A stretch of DNA of 64,000 nt from Avena insularis. Its lineage: Eukaryota; Streptophyta; Magnoliopsida; Poales; Poaceae. The notes beneath the pieces were generated by a model. The model was not told the DNA's origin, searched no databases, and worked only from the letters and a program-made list of their open reading frames with translations. The DNA is taken from assembly GCA_023614405.1 (NCBI GenBank), contig CM042694.1, positions 359,614,975 to 359,678,974 of the forward strand. The letters are read 5' to 3'. Positions within the stretch are counted from its first letter, which is position 1. The number at the start of each line of letters is the position of its first letter. A program made the translations under genes and the position numbers. Shown in pieces: positions 34,689-48,030 of this stretch.

Positions 34689-35099
34689 TGTCGTGGTATT
34701 GCCGACGAGTACGCCATGGAGGGGTCCTCATAGTGCATGTTTAGAGACGTGGGGTAAGGCGGAGAGTTGGCAGGTACGAGGTAACACAGCTTACCCAGGT
34801 TCAAATCCCACAACGGTGGCGGAACTCTACTCCTGCTATAAATCACTATAATAGCAATACGCCTAGTTACAGAGATAGGTTCGCTGTACGAGGTGTTGCG
34901 CGTTGTACGCAGCAATCTGAGAGGTTGTGCCCAAAAGGCTCCCACGGGCCGGCTTATAAAGGCGCCAAGACCTAGGGTTTACAGGGAAAGGTCCTTGCCG
35001 GTTGGGGACAAGACCAAGGCGCCAAGACCTAGATTTTTAGCTAGGCATGGTTGGGGTCTTGGGCTTAACTAGGCTAGAGAGAGAGAGAGGTTTGAAACA
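34689..35099 (-). repeat. LTR of the minus-strand gypsy element (~411 bp, outer boundary tentative)
   Basis: The inner end is fixed by the primer site. The outer end is placed at TGTTTCAAACC (35099) as the first plausible TG beyond the promoter. A TTTATAAG TATA box lies at 34953-34960, and a 58-bp-spaced direct repeat of GGCGCCAAGACCTAG at 34961 and 35019. No second LTR was available to confirm the outer boundary. Confidence 0.55.
34953..34960 (-). promoter_or_regulatory. TATA box of the minus-strand gypsy LTR
   Basis: Minus-strand TTTATAAG between GGCGCC and GCCGGC, ~265 bp from the LTR end. Confidence 0.5.
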
Positions 35100-36255
35100 A
35101 TTATAAAAGCCCAAGATTGAATTTCAAAGAACAAAAGCAAAAAAAATAGAAATAGACTCGGTTATTATTTCATGTGTGGCTTCATTATTTCATGTGTTCA
35201 CACATACACTCATGCCTTACATACTTACATTAGAGCATGCATGTGTGGTCTTTGTGAAAAAAATACCACATGCTTGCATGCCCTATGCATGCATTGATGC
35301 ATGGAGTAGCTTGTGAAAACAACTAGGTCACATGTGGCATTTGAAGTGAGAACCATTTGTAACAATTCAAACCCCACAACCACCTTCCCAAAACAAATGA
35401 TTTCAAAAAGAAAGACAAAGGAGGGAAATTTTTGTATGGGCCATGCATGGTTATTAAATGCCAACACTAGAATTGTGAAAACAATTATAAGTCCATATGG
35501 TCATTTAATCCATACATGCATTTTAATTATATGAATTATGGCCCAAAAAAGAAACAAGCTTGCTACTCATATGAAGAAGATGAAATATAAACATGCACGG
35601 ATACAAATGGGTCATGCTAGTGTGTGTGTGATCCACTAGATTCTCGTATAGCCTCATATGTATATTCAAACATGATCATTGATTCAAATTCTTTCCATAT
35701 GGAAGCTCGAGAAGAAATTACACCCACCTAGCATGCAAAGGTGGTCATGTGGCTCTCCACATATCCATATTGTGAAAACAACATGAATCATATATGGGAG
35801 CATGTAGAAATAGAAATGGATCCATCCAAACACATATAAGCTAGAGGTAATGACCAAAGAAATGCAATTTCCCATATATAGCTTGGATGATGGAATTATA
35901 AGGTGGTGACAAGAAAGGTGGTGGAGTTAGAAAAGATATGCCCCCAACTCAACTTTGGCATGAAACAATATATCAAGAAGCAAATATAATATATCAAGAG
36001 GCAACTACAAGTGTTACATATATAATGCATATGGGATAAGAACCAAATAGAGGGGTTTTATATGATGCTCAAATGCAAGGTGGCATGTTGACGTGAGCAT
36101 GATATAATGATGATGCAATAAATGATATGTAGAATGTAGCATTTTATAGACTAGGAAAGTAGCATTATAATTGTTAGACAATTCGGATGCTACAGTTCCA
36201 AAACCCAAATCAATCAATCCCAAAATGAATCGATGCACACACTACCTTACGATCG
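35100..36255. other. AT-rich intergenic sequence, no gene seen
   Basis: No frame resembling a known protein. Repeated CATGCATG/GCATGC and CATGTG words at 35220-35310 and frequent 'tgtgaaaacaac' words (~35310, 35470, 35770). Possibly degraded transposon or 5' flanking DNA of the pseudogene that follows. Confidence 0.4.
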
Positions 36256-37795
36256 ATGGCGGGATCGAGCAAGGACAATTTCAATGATTCTCAGCTGTTT
36301 TAGGAGGTCTTAACTGAAGTGACCCTTGAAGAACTCCTAAGCCACTACAACATCATCACCTTCGCGAGCATCATCAGTTCGTCCAAACATTTTCTCGAAT
36401 TACTAAAAGATAGTGCAACTCTGCCAGCTTGCTAGCCGTTTGGCCTCCCATGTGTTCTTAATTATCACCCCACGAAGAGATCGAGGGAATACAATGAGGG
36501 CAGACCATGCAAACTGATGCCACTGGACATGTTCTCTTCCAATGTTGTGATGCCAATATGTAAGAATAAGTAGTGGATAGGCGCCAATGGATTGAATTGT
36601 CCTGGTTGGCCTCGAATGCAACTGGGAACTTGTAAACATCTACACGCATCGTAATATTCGACTCCCAACGGTGCCGTTTGAAGCCACCGAGGTACCAGAA
36701 ACATTCATGTGTAATGATTTGCATATGCTACTACTGAAGATTGTTATTTGCTAAGTACCCATAGCTTCTAGTAGATATCAAGATTTCTCTCTTGTTGCTA
36801 TTTTGAGTACTACATTTCCTTACTTCATGGCCATGACGAAGGATGGATAGTTTTTCCAAACCATCCTGATATCTTTCATAGTTACACCGATGCAATTACC
36901 CATAACGGATTTGTGTTTGCCACAACTGAAATTATCCATGTTTATGCGTGGAATCCTATTGAACCTAGTAATTATTCCTCCATATTATTTTACCACCTTC
37001 ATTCTCTATATTATTCACGGATGTTAGCTAATTTTATTAAACTAACATCAGGCATGGTTCGTTTAAATAAAACTTCATTAGTATTTAACCCTCTTGGATT
37101 GAAATAATTTCCATATAAACTAGAGGATTGTAATCCATAGGATTTTTTTCTTTTGTCCAGACGTCTATTCACACGATTTGAATTCTATGGAATTTTATAT
37201 ATGGCTTTTGTTCCTACTATTTTTTTAGGGGTTGTGGGTCGGGAATTTCTTCCTTCCTAGTATTACATTTGATATGACTACTTTACGAAGTATTTTATTA
37301 CATATTTATATGCACCCATTTCTTCATACAATTTTTTGTGTTTTCCCCGTGATGCAACCAAGCAAATATATTACAGATTCCTCCATTTTTTATGCCAGTA
37401 CAATTCATGCCACATCGATCCTAATATTTTACTATTTCTTAATTTTAAAAATTGTGCGAACCAAACAGGTCATTATCAACTTTAATTTCCTTTTCAAGGT
37501 CTTGATTGAGACTATCGGTACAACCCATCAGCTACTGGTTGAATGAAATCGAACATGCTCTTGGTCACAAGCACAACTAGGCCCTATATTATGGTGTGTG
37601 GTGTTAGCGAATTCTCTGGATGGTTCCAGACTTCTCCTGGTCTATACCCGGTTCATTGTTGAAAATGAATCAGATTATCATTGTCGTCTTTGTAATTATG
37701 TTGTTTGTCCTAGCAGTGTTGTTGGTTGCGGTCATAGTGTTAGAACCTATGCTTTTGGGTTAGGCTGCCTCGTATTCTCGCTTCACACTAGTTAG
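36256..37795 (+). pseudogene. DUF295 / F-box-associated (KIB-like) gene, 5' portion, broken
   Basis: ATG at 36256 starts MAGSSKDNFNDSQLF, then stop. The same frame continues EVLTEVTLEELLSHYNI and, further on, PFGLPCVLNYHP. In the same phase at 36838-36960 it reads EGWIVFPNHPDIF and SYTDAITHNGFVFATTE then VYAWNP, matching the DUF295 pattern Y-x-DAI-x-HxG-x-FYA. At 37598 another frame reads ANSLDGSRLLLVYTRFI, the 'YLVES..G.LLLV' strand of DUF295. At least four in-frame stops and two frameshifts are visible. About 500 bp more separate the last two motifs than expected, partly explained by an MITE-like insert. Ends at TAG 37793-37795, five bases before the solo LTR. Intact relatives are kelch/propeller-like proteins of unknown biochemical role. 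Confidence 0.6.
37051..37471. mobile_element. Possible MITE inside the DUF295-like pseudogene
   Basis: Left GGCATGGTTCG and right (minus strand) GACCTGTTTGGTTCG form imperfect inverted ends around ~420 bp of AT-rich, non-coding sequence. It falls where the pseudogene has excess length. A clear target duplication is not evident. Confidence 0.3.
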
Positions 37796-37800
37796 TTAGA
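37796..37800. other. Target-site duplication, left copy, outer solo LTR
   Basis: TTAGA directly before TGTAACATCC. Identical to 48026-48030 directly after the CA at 48025. Confidence 0.9.
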
Positions 37801-40429
37801 TGTAACATCCCAGCATTAGAGCTTAGAAAAGCTAAGATCAGGTGTGTGCATTGCATTCATGCATAGAAAATCTGGATAATTTCGTGCTTTTAAATAAAAC
37901 TTTTCAAAGTGATTGAAGCTTCTCTTAACATGATGGAATTGAAGTAGATCATCAAGTTGACTGCGATAAGTTTCAATATGACCTTTGTTAAAAAACTTAT
38001 TTTGGGTAAAGATGATTTGATCTAAGGGTAGATCAAATGTAATAAAACTAAACCACAAACACATTGCTTAATGATTAATACTAGATCCTTAAGGTATCAT
38101 ATCATAGTATTCATCACAACAACTCATGAATACCTAGTTAAGAATATAACTCAAGTAACAAGAATGTAATAACTAAATCTTGACCTATCTTATCCTTATA
38201 TATTTCTACCATGAGCATCATGGTAATAATTAACCTTAACCCCTTAGTTGTATTGAGTAGGAAGGTAATCAAGTCAAGACCATTCACCACATATCTTTCT
38301 TTCCATACCAATCATTATCATCTATATTGAATCTTATCCTAATATCTGTTGTTCATCAATGTTGAGTAATCAACTATTGATCTATCAACTCTTAGCATAT
38401 CAATTCTTGATCTATCAACTCTTGTTTTTATTATAACATTCACTTTAAAGCCTTTAGAGAAAGAAGTAAGAAGAGGTAAGTAGGAATGCTAGTTTTGGAT
38501 ATTATCTATAGGGGGAGTGTTTGAAGAGAATCAATTCAATAAGATAGTTGGTGGATTTAAATCACTCAAGAGTGGATAGAAGAGTTATCTTAAATAAAGG
38601 TTTATGTTGGTAACAAGTGGATTGTAAGATGAATTCTGAAGATAGTTACCAAGGAGTAATCTTATTTGATCAAATAGTCATAGTCATTGAATAATATCTC
38701 CTAGTCAAATAGAGATACTAAGAAGATAATTATAATACAACTGTAATGTTGTATTGATGAAGCCTTGATTAGCCAAATGGAAACTTAAGCCAGAAATGAT
38801 CAAAGGATTATAATGATCATGCTTGAGTCACTAAGAGTGAATGATAATATGATGCATAAGTGACATTGGTGGAGAGAACATGATTAAACCCTAGTATATA
38901 TATGTTATCTTAGGATTAGTCATAACAAATCACAATGATATAATGTGAAGTTGGAGTATGAGTTACTAGAGGTAAGTATAAATAAGATAGTATGACCAAG
39001 CTGATACTAGAGCAACATTGAGTTATAGAAGTAGTATTATTCTGCTTAAAGAATAGTAAACACTTGAGGTTAAGTAGGAATTGATATATACATCTGTTGG
39101 AGAAATATTAGTGATGAATGGAGTTATAAGTAGCTACTTGTTGGATTGGAGGTTATCATTAGTAGAGTAGTTGATATAACCAAGTGTAAATATGAGAAGA
39201 TTATGAAAAGCTTCAGTGATAAGCTTCTAAGATTTGCAAGTGAGATTACAACGTAATTGTGAAGTAAGAGAGTGATCATTCAAGTGGACTTGGATTCATA
39301 AGAAGTATTCTAGAGATGAGATTTATATCTATGATGAGATCATGTAGAGCTTTAGTGTCAAGCTCATTGGATTTACAGATGGATTTAGAATGAGAAATTA
39401 TTTGTAAGAGTATAAGTAGTAAAGCTCATCATGTTAATACATTATGAGGGATATGAAGAAGTAGTATATCTAGGAAAGGAATTCTTTAATTAGAAGCCAA
39501 TGCTTATGAGGCATGGAAAGATAGGAATTTTGAGAAACATCCAACCATAGCTTAATATTAAGTTTGATATCTATTCCAAATGCTTGATTAACTATCCAAG
39601 TTCATAATTGTGTCTAAGGATACTTTTCTATAGCCAAATCACTTAAGCTCATCTTTGTCACTTCAAAACATCAAAATCATATGTGCTTAGAAACAATAAT
39701 TATTATCTCTGCCTCATAAGTCACTTCAAAAACCAATCTTACCATCTTTACTATAAATTGAGATCTCATCCATTATCACAAACCTGTAGGCAATGTTCCC
39801 TTAGCTTTGATCCTTAACCATATTCATTAAAGAAGATAAGTATATTAAATCCCATAACACTTATAGTATGTATTTGTAGCTCAAAACCCTTGCTTAATAC
39901 ATGACACTAAATCATCTTGATCACTTAAGTAATTCCTGCTACAAATCTTTATATGATTAATTTCTACCAAGAAATCCACGAGACCTAAAACCAAGAGAGA
40001 TTTAAATAGATGGATTCTAATATTAAACAACTCCAATATTTAAAGTCATTATAGTAAAATTCCAAGTATCAAATAGATTTTAAGTCTAACTGCACTATTT
40101 CTAAACCAATTAAAGTTTCACTAATCCAAATAAAATAAAAACATATTTGGATCATTTCTAAGTAATAAACTAAGAACCCTAAAACCCTAATTCTTAATAA
40201 AATTATTTAATAAAAAGAACCTCTTAACTAAATATAAGGTATGAAAATGACAAAGAATATAATAGTTGAATAGTTGCAATAATTTCTGTAGTATTTTAAT
40301 GTCTTACAAAAGTTTAGGACAATTTAAATACTGAGAAAAACATATTTGAAAAGGTTTTATAAAAACAGAAAATAAAAAGGGATAAAGTAAACAAAAGTAG
40401 AGAACAGCAAGAAAAAACAAAGGACCTGG

Positions 40430-41400
40430 CCCGAGCCAGTAGGCCGGCCTAGAGCTCCTCCTCTACTTATCTACCACCTAGCCGTAGCACCTTTCTCTTT
40501 CTGCTCACTCGGCCACAGCCCAACAGCAACCCAGAAGCAGCCCACGCACCGGTTTAGTAGTCACTGGCAGGTGGGACCAAAGAAGGAACCGCGGGTTCGT
40601 TTCGAGGAAACTTGGGGGGTTTTCTACAAAGTGATCATCGTTGTCATCCTCACGCACACACGCACCTGCGTGCGTGCGTTCGATGCCGTTCGCCGTCATC
40701 AGCGCGATTCAACCGTCGTGATGCTCGCCGCCGCCCCCGACCATGTTGATAAGATCGGCCGCGAGCTACTCTATCTTCCCATACTGATCTTATCCTCTCT
40801 CCTGCTCTCTAGCACCATCTCCCTTCCTCACCCGAAACCCTAGCCCGCCGGTGGTCGTCGTTTCGGTCATTTCTGATCGCCCCTCGCCTCGAGGAGACCA
40901 CCGACGGAACCACCGTGCTTCCCTAGTTCATCTCGTGGAAGGAATCGGCCGCGCGTGCGCTTAATCGAGCTCCACAATCTCGTCTTCCTGAGCTCCGACC
41001 ACCGTCGAATCAACACCATCTGACCTCGCCTTGCCTCACCATCATTTTCTTCGTGTTCCTGGTAAGCTCCTGAACCCCATGGCCCTCTCCGATTCGTCGC
41101 TCGCTCGCCGTAGTGACCTACACGCATAAGTCCGAACCATGCCGCCGTGGAGGCTCGTCGCCGATGAGGTTCCGGTCACCAAATAATAGCAACACAAGCA
41201 TAGCTAGGTTCTCCTCGTCACCCTCTATCCAACATAGATAACCACGTTTGCTGGAACACCGTGGTTCGCCACAGGTGACCATGATCTGGCAGTGGCGAGC
41301 GCGCTTACGTCATCGTGAAGTCACGCCTGCGTCACCTCAGCCACGTCAGCGATGTTTGACTTGGTCACTGCACGTGTGGTAACCAACATGGCAAAGACCC
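40430..41400 (+). promoter_or_regulatory. GC-rich promoter/leader-like block of the outer LTR
   Basis: Embedded in AT-rich DNA. It has GAAACCCTAGCCCGCCGG at ~40835, pyrimidine-rich leader-like sequence and CGACCACCGTCG-type words, paralleling the block at 43000-43990 in the nested LTR. No clear TATA box. Its open frames are GC-driven and unconvincing. Confidence 0.4.
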
Positions 41401-42291
41401 ACTTGTTTGTGCCCTAGGGTAGGTTCAAAATAGGTATATAAGTATTTTCCTATTTAAAATTTAATTAAAAATGATTAAATCTTATAAATTGGATATCTTT
41501 TGTTTAATAATTTAGAAAAATATGTTTAATATATGAAAATTTACAGAAAAATAAAATCTATAATTTAACTTTATTATAAACATTATTATGTTAACAATTT
41601 AAATAATTGTTATTTAATAAAGATCTAATAAGTAATAAAACTTTGAAAAATCATATTTTAATAATGGTAAATGAGAAAATTATAAATCATATACTAAAAT
41701 TCTTAGAAAAGTAAAAGTTATAATGTACAACTATAAACATAAAATATTATATCACTTAACTAAATATTTATTATTTATTAAGGGGTTTATAAAGTAATAA
41801 ACCTTATAAAAATCTTATTTTAATATTTTAAAATCACAAAAATACTTATATTACATCAAAATGATCACAAAAATAATATCTACATGTTAAAATCATAATC
41901 TTTCACTTTTTAGGTAAATAAAAATTCAATACTGTAATAACTTGAATTTATACCTATTTCCTTAATTGATAATTCATATAAGGATAAATAAAAATTGCTA
42001 ATATTTCTAATATTATACATCTAAGGCCTAATAATAGTATTTTCCTTAAGTATTGATAGTATGTAGTCCAAATAGACCAAAACATCTTAATTACAGTCTT
42101 TGTTAAACTATCATTCATAAATAAGTGTGGTCCTTATTCAAATGAACTAATTCTTTCTTCCTTGAGAATTATAACTAGAAAGAAAACCTAAGAGTGTTAA
42201 CTTATAGTTTAAATGCTTTTGTTTAATTAAGTAAGATTTTCTTCAAAAGTTATTCTTTTAAGATACATTGTAAAGTAAGACATAAGCAATC

Positions 42292-42296
42292 CTATG
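42292..42296. other. Target-site duplication, left copy, nested solo LTR
   Basis: CTATG before TGTAACATCC. Repeated at 46277-46281 directly after GTTGACA. Confidence 0.9.
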
Positions 42297-45200
42297 TGTA
42301 ACATCCCAAAACTTTAATCCAAGCTTATCAAGATCCAGATCCTCAAAATTTAGGGTTAACAAAAACTTTTATAAATTAAAAATGAAAGCATTCATGTGTA
42401 TGAGCATTTAATTTAGGAATTGATTTGAATTGCCATGGTTCTGTGATTCTTTGGTTGTAAAATGTTTGTTTGGTAAATTAAACATCATCTAAACCTTTCC
42501 CAAGCAAATCCCAAAGAAAATCAAATAAAAAACAATTAAAAATGAGGAATGGTCATTTTGGCTATTTTAATCCACTACACTACTTTGAGTGTTCCTAGCA
42601 CTCATTTCTCAACAGAAATAATTCTAGATCTTTACACCCCTTGCTAGTACACATAATGAGGTACCAAGGCCCACTTTTTGATCTGCTAAAAACATTCAAA
42701 TACTTATTTTAAATGGCATGTGAAAATTGAATTCAATGCATATGCATAGATCACCCCTATTTCAAAAACATCCAATTGAACTCCATTTTCAAAACCCTTG
42801 CAACCAGAGACTACCTAGTACTAGTGGAGATCACTCAAAAATTTTGAAACCAAAATTCAAACTTTTGCTTCTTGCGGCCATTTCATCAAACAGGTGGCAG
42901 ACACAAATCTCACAAAACCTAAAACACTATAGTGAGCAGTAGCTTTGGTCTCCATTTGAGCCTAACTTGGTCCCCTTGTCCCCCTAGCTAAAACCCCGGC
43001 CCTAACTCTCTCTCCCTCTCCCCTGTCTGTTCTAGTAGCAAGCCGCCCGATGCCATGCGCCAGGTCGACCACGGACAGCTCGCCTCAGCCCGTCCCGCGC
43101 TCTCCTTCGCTCGCTCGCAGACAGGCGCCATCACACCGCTTCGCCTCGACCAGCCCCGACCAAAATCGAGCAGAGGACAGGCCCCATTTGCTCACACCCA
43201 TGCCTCTGTCCGCCATGTCGATCACCCCGGAGCGCCGTGCCCGCCAGAGCAGCACCGACTTTGCCTAGCCCTAGCCTTGCGTGGCAGCACCAAGCAGCGG
43301 CCAAAGACGCCTGGACATCACCGTTCGCCGCCTAGTGACCAGCAGCCCGGAGGAACCGCGCCGAACACCGTCGTCCGCGCGCAGTTCACCGCACGCTCCC
43401 GACCAGTAGAGACCCCGCCTTGCCGCGCCTTTAAGCCTCAGAGGATCACCGGGGGATAGAGAATCCATCGCCGCCCTTGCCCACGCCGGGAGAGCCCCGC
43501 ATCGTCGTCACCGATGACCTCACCGGCGTCCTCTCTGCCCTCTCATCGACCCTATATAAAGCGGCCACCCCAGCCTCTTTTCTCCACACTCACTCACTCC
43601 CCACCTCTCTCTGAACCTTACCCACCTCTAGCCGAAGCCGCTCGAGCTCTGTCTTGCCGGAATTGGAGCCGAAGCCGCCACAGCAGGAGGAGAAGGGCAT
43701 TTGCGATTTAGGGCACCCCAAGCTCCGCCGCAACCGCACCTCGCCTCGTCGTCGTCTACCAGCCCGTTTGCCCGCCTCACCGACCTTGTTGGAGCCCTGG
43801 TATGCCCCCAATTGACCCCCACCGCCGCGTCTAGGTCAGGTTCTCACCGGAGTAATCCGTCGTCGACGATGACCTCCCACCGTTGGATCGCCTTTAGATC
43901 GTGTGGCCCAGGATGCTAGATACCGTTTCGGTGATTATGTGCCACTGACTAGTGGAGCCCACATGTCAGGCAGCCCGTTGAGATGGGCCGGCCCAGTTAG
44001 TTCCCGCGCGTGTTAAAAATTCAAATTTGGTTTTTTCTATTTAGAGTTACTCTAGTTTCTGTCCACTAGTTTAAAAATCAATTCTGGAAGTTTGACAAAT
44101 CCAAATTGCATGAAACCAATTTTTCCTGAAAGGTATTGAAAGGATCTATCCAAGCCCGTTGGATTTAATTCAATTAGAGTTATAGATCTCTCCTAGTGAA
44201 AATAACAAAACAGAAGCATTTTCATATTGCAACATTTTTATAAAATCAACTAAGATAGGTTTTGAGTTGATTCCAACTTTCAAAAATCACATTTCATCAT
44301 ATCTATCTAAATATGTAATAATATTAAGGCTTACATGAAGTGACTTTGGACTAGTACCAAAATAATGCTATATAGGCATTTCTAGTCACTTTAAATCATT
44401 AAATGATGAACTTAAACCAAAGTAATTATGATCCAACCTTTAAATTACACTCCCACATGTTGGAATATGTGGTGATGACATGTGTCCACATGATCCCATA
44501 TTTTAAGTGGTGAATATTAAATCTTAGTTAATTTCTCAATGAGTAGAAATTACTTTTCTAAATTAAAAAGGAGGAAACTATTGAATTAAACTTGTGATGC
44601 TTGAGATGATAATAGATCATCAAATGTGTGTCTTAGAATGCTAATTAGACTAGTTAAGTATTGTTTGGTGATTGTGTACTCCGTATGTATTTATAGACGA
44701 TAGTACCGACCAAGTCTACGAGGAGGAGGAGTGCTACCAAGAAGAAGAAGAAAACTTCAACTATTGCACCAACCAAGACAAGCTAGCACTATCCAAGTTA
44801 ACCCTTGCAAGTTGTACTTGCAAGCCACCATTAATAATGCAAGCTAACACTTGCAAGTATAATGCTTAGCAAGATAGGATTGAACTAGATGGTTTAGCAA
44901 AGATGCTTTAGCCATGATTGAGTTATACTACCTTGACTAGTATTTCCTCCAAGTCTTAGTTTCAAGCTTTACTTCCTTTAATCTACCCAAAGTTCTTTAC
45001 TTGTTTTGAAGGTAGCATAAAAAGTATAAAACTTGACCTATTTAGAACCCTTTAGATGTCATTCTATGGCATGAGATTGATCCCACCATTTTCCACCTTA
45101 GTGAACACTCTTAACTTAGTAGTTTAGAGTAGATCCAAAACTTGAGTCACTTAGATGGGAACACTTGGTGAAAATGAATTATGAAAACCTTGGAATGATG

Positions 45201-46276
45201 AGTCATTCTATTGAGATGTTTTAACATGTGTTGAGAAACACAAATGGTTTATGATGATGAAAATGTTGAGGCATGAGCTTTAGCCCTTTTATAAAACTGA
45301 TGGTTGGATTCGGATGCGATACCATTCCAAATTTACCGTACAACCACACTACCTGAATTGGGTAAGGCTTAGCTGGAAATTTATATGCATTAGTATTAGT
45401 TCCCTCACGGGAGAGGTTTGAGCTGAGGCTACCTCTCAATGTTGTCCACCTATCAAAGGCCCAAGATGACTGATGGTCATGGTTGGGAGGCCATGCTCAT
45501 AGGAGAGGTGCTTATACTAGGGTGTGTAAAGGGAAGGTTATGTTTGATTATCTACATACTAAGTATGATGATTCAGGGTTATCCCTGATAGATGGATCGA
45601 ATCTTGTGGTGAAAGTGTACCACCTCTGCAGAGTGTCAAACTATTCGAATAGCCACGTCATGATTTATGGGCGATTGGAATGGCCATACTGTTTCGTTGT
45701 CAGATGTTTTAAAAACAACTTATGAAATGAATGATGAATCTTGACTTAACCACAATAGGGTTGTGTTTATGACAATAGCTTCCCAACTTAAGTGATTCTA
45801 GAAATTTATTTTATCTTTCTTTGCTTCAGAACTCAGCTTAGGTTTCAAACTTAACTTTATGGTTAAACTTAGATTTAGCACTTTAACTTAGAACTATACT
45901 ACTTGTTAGTGGTAGTTTGCGAGTACTTAAAGAGTACTCATGGCTATTATCCCTGGCTATTCTCATGGCCAGACTATGAAGGAGACTACCAAGATTATGG
46001 CCAGCAGGACGGCTATGATAACTAGGACTATCTGCCTTCGTCAGCATTCCATGTGCCCCTAAAGATGGGCCCCACCGCTACGCTTATCTTTTATTTCCAT
46101 TGCTTGTTGTATTAAGACTGGATCATGAGATCCTTATTTGTGTAAGACCTTATGTATGGTTTGTAATGGATGATGTACTGTGATATCCAATCCGTTATGT
46201 CTCGCAAAAATGGTAGTCCTGGGATTGCGAGGTATGGCATAACGGGCATCTGGGATTAAAAATCCAGGTGTTGACA
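42297..46276. mobile_element. Nested LARD-like solo LTR (3980 bp)
   Basis: TGTAACATCCCAAAAC start and CCAGGTGTTGACA end with a perfect CTATG TSD on both sides. A GC-rich block (43000-43990) carries a TATATAAA and a leader-like pyrimidine tract. The downstream ~2 kb are AT-rich. An acidic 65-residue frame at 44672 (YEEEECYQEEEENF) is the only notable ORF and recalls the acidic repeats of LARD LTRs. The ACCTCTGCAGAGTGT landmark lies ~650 bp from its end, as in the outer LTR. No internal domain is present. Confidence 0.88.
43553..43560 (+). promoter_or_regulatory. TATA box of the nested solo LTR
   Basis: TATATAAA in CCCTATATAAAGCGGCC, followed by CTCACTCACTCC-type pyrimidine leader ~30 bp downstream. 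A good plant promoter by eye. Confidence 0.65.
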
Positions 46277-48030
46277 CTATGAAACCTCTAAATAGTGAAC
46301 AACCCTTATATACACAGTCTTTGGATACATTCCACACTTCAGTATTCTATTATTGTGTGTACTTTATTTTACCTACATGTTGTTTCACACACACTCACGA
46401 GCCTTAATAAGAAGCAGAAGTGTGAAACTTATCTAAAAGGACAACACATTCCAAAGAAACCATTTCCAGTTTCCAAACCCTAGATCAATGACATTTATTC
46501 TCGAAATTCAAGTTTACAAAGTTGCATTAGATTACTTATGCATAATAGCATCTTGCTACTTTAAACATTAGTCCTTACTGGACCAATGATGTTGTTTTCA
46601 GATATTGGATCTTCTATTGTCTTGAAGACCGTGAGTGCATAACCTTGCAATCACAAAAGGCAAGTTCACACTTGCTCACGTCCTTTGGTTATTTTCTATC
46701 AAATATTTGTAACGCAAATGTTGTCATCACCTACATTTCAAAAAGGTCACAAAATACTATTTTCAATAATAATGTAAAATATTGGTTACTGATCTAGGGT
46801 GATCAGCTAATCTATTAAGTCTGACAATTGGGATACCATTGTCCATGAATATATCATCTAGGACTTAACAACCAATGTCGCCAGTGATTCTAGCACCGTA
46901 TATTACGCATTAACCATGCGATTTGGAATGGGACGGAGAAGTCAGCTGTATCTTCTTCCTTTCGCATGTAGCCGGATGTGCGGGTCGTGGCTGTTATCCT
47001 TGTATCGTGCATTAATTGGTAATTCATAGAGGATATGCAGCATATGGGCGGGAACCCTCAACGTCCCACGATAGTTCTGGCATCTGAACGGTCTGTACTA
47101 ACAATTATCGTAATTCAATATGTGGGCATGGCGTACACCAAGGAGACATGAGGGGTCGCGAAGGGGACAGTGATTGGCTTGGATCTTAGACTGGGCCCCA
47201 CACCAAGGAAGTATGGACAAGCTCATGACTTGGATGTGCAACAAGGCTAAGGTCTCTCATGGGTAAAGCAACGCACCTCTGCAGAGTGTAAGAATTGTGA
47301 CATGTTACTCCCTGTTCTGGGAAGGAGCTACGAACATGGCAGGAAAGGAACTCCACGGAAGTTTTGGTAAACCTGTGAAGGCTAATGGACATAGTTTTCA
47401 GAATAAAAGCAACCTTTGAAGAAATGTTTATGAAAACCTACATCGCCTATGACCTTTGTTCTATGGCTGTAGAGATAGTGCATCATACATCCTTTTTAGT
47501 GAACTTGCTGAGTACGCTCGTACTCACCTGTACCTTCTTAACCCTTGCTAGATTCTAAAGCCAATGAAGACAACATCAACACCAACCTATGCTTAATAAA
47601 CCATCATCGACAGCTCAAGTTCTTCAATAACATCAATGAAGTCAACATATACATCAACCGAAGTGAAGACGAAGTTTCTGATTAGATAGGAGTAGATACT
47701 CTAGCCATAACACCTACTTATATAGAGCATTGCAACAGTAGTCATTGCAAGCCAAATAGTTTAGATGCTAGTCTTCTTAGCCAGATAGTTCTGAGTTATT
47801 ATTTCTGGTTCTTCTTTGTAAGAAGTTCCTTTCTTCCTCTTTAACCTAGAGAGTTATCTAGACCTTTTGTAAAGAGTCGAGTTGTAATCTATAGTCATGT
47901 CTTGGACCTGCTGTGTTTTTGTTGTACCACTCTGAGGGATGTAATACTAGTGAATGGTGTTTCATTGGTGTTATATCAACGAATATAGTGTACTACATCA
48001 TGCAGTGGTATGATGGGTCCCCGCATTAGA

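Larger units (their letters stand above)
32958..35099 (-). mobile_element. 5' part of a minus-strand gypsy element, truncated by the CACTA insertion
   Basis: Minus-strand order: LTR (35099-34689), primer site (34686-34670), then gag pieces down to 32958, where CACTA sequence starts. The rest of the element would lie beyond the missing left end of the CACTA element. Gag-type sequence, a TGGCGCC-type primer site and a short LTR fit a Tat/RIRE-like Ty3/gypsy family. Coding capacity is broken. Confidence 0.7.
37801..48025. mobile_element. Outer LARD-like solo LTR (~6.24 kb without its nested insert)
   Basis: Begins TGTAACATCCCA and ends CCCGCA, flanked by the 5-bp TSD TTAGA. No gag, pol, primer site or second LTR lies between the ends, so it is a solo LTR or a purely LTR-derived element. 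Subtracting the nested element (42297-46276) and its duplicated CTATG leaves 6240 bp. It contains a GC-rich promoter-like patch near 40430-41400 and an ACCTCTGCAGAGTGTAA landmark at 47275 shared with the nested LTR and with the right edge of the window. Large non-coding LTRs of this kind are known in Triticeae as LARDs. Confidence 0.85.

Noticed and set aside
36458..36724. Minus-strand frames of 79-88 codons.
   Set aside because: They lie antisense to the DUF295-like pseudogene and show no family pattern. The plus-strand reading explains the region better.
43050..43919. GC-rich overlapping open frames rich in Pro/Arg/Ser.
   Set aside because: They lie in the promoter/leader block of the nested solo LTR. 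Several frames on both strands are open at once, as expected from composition.
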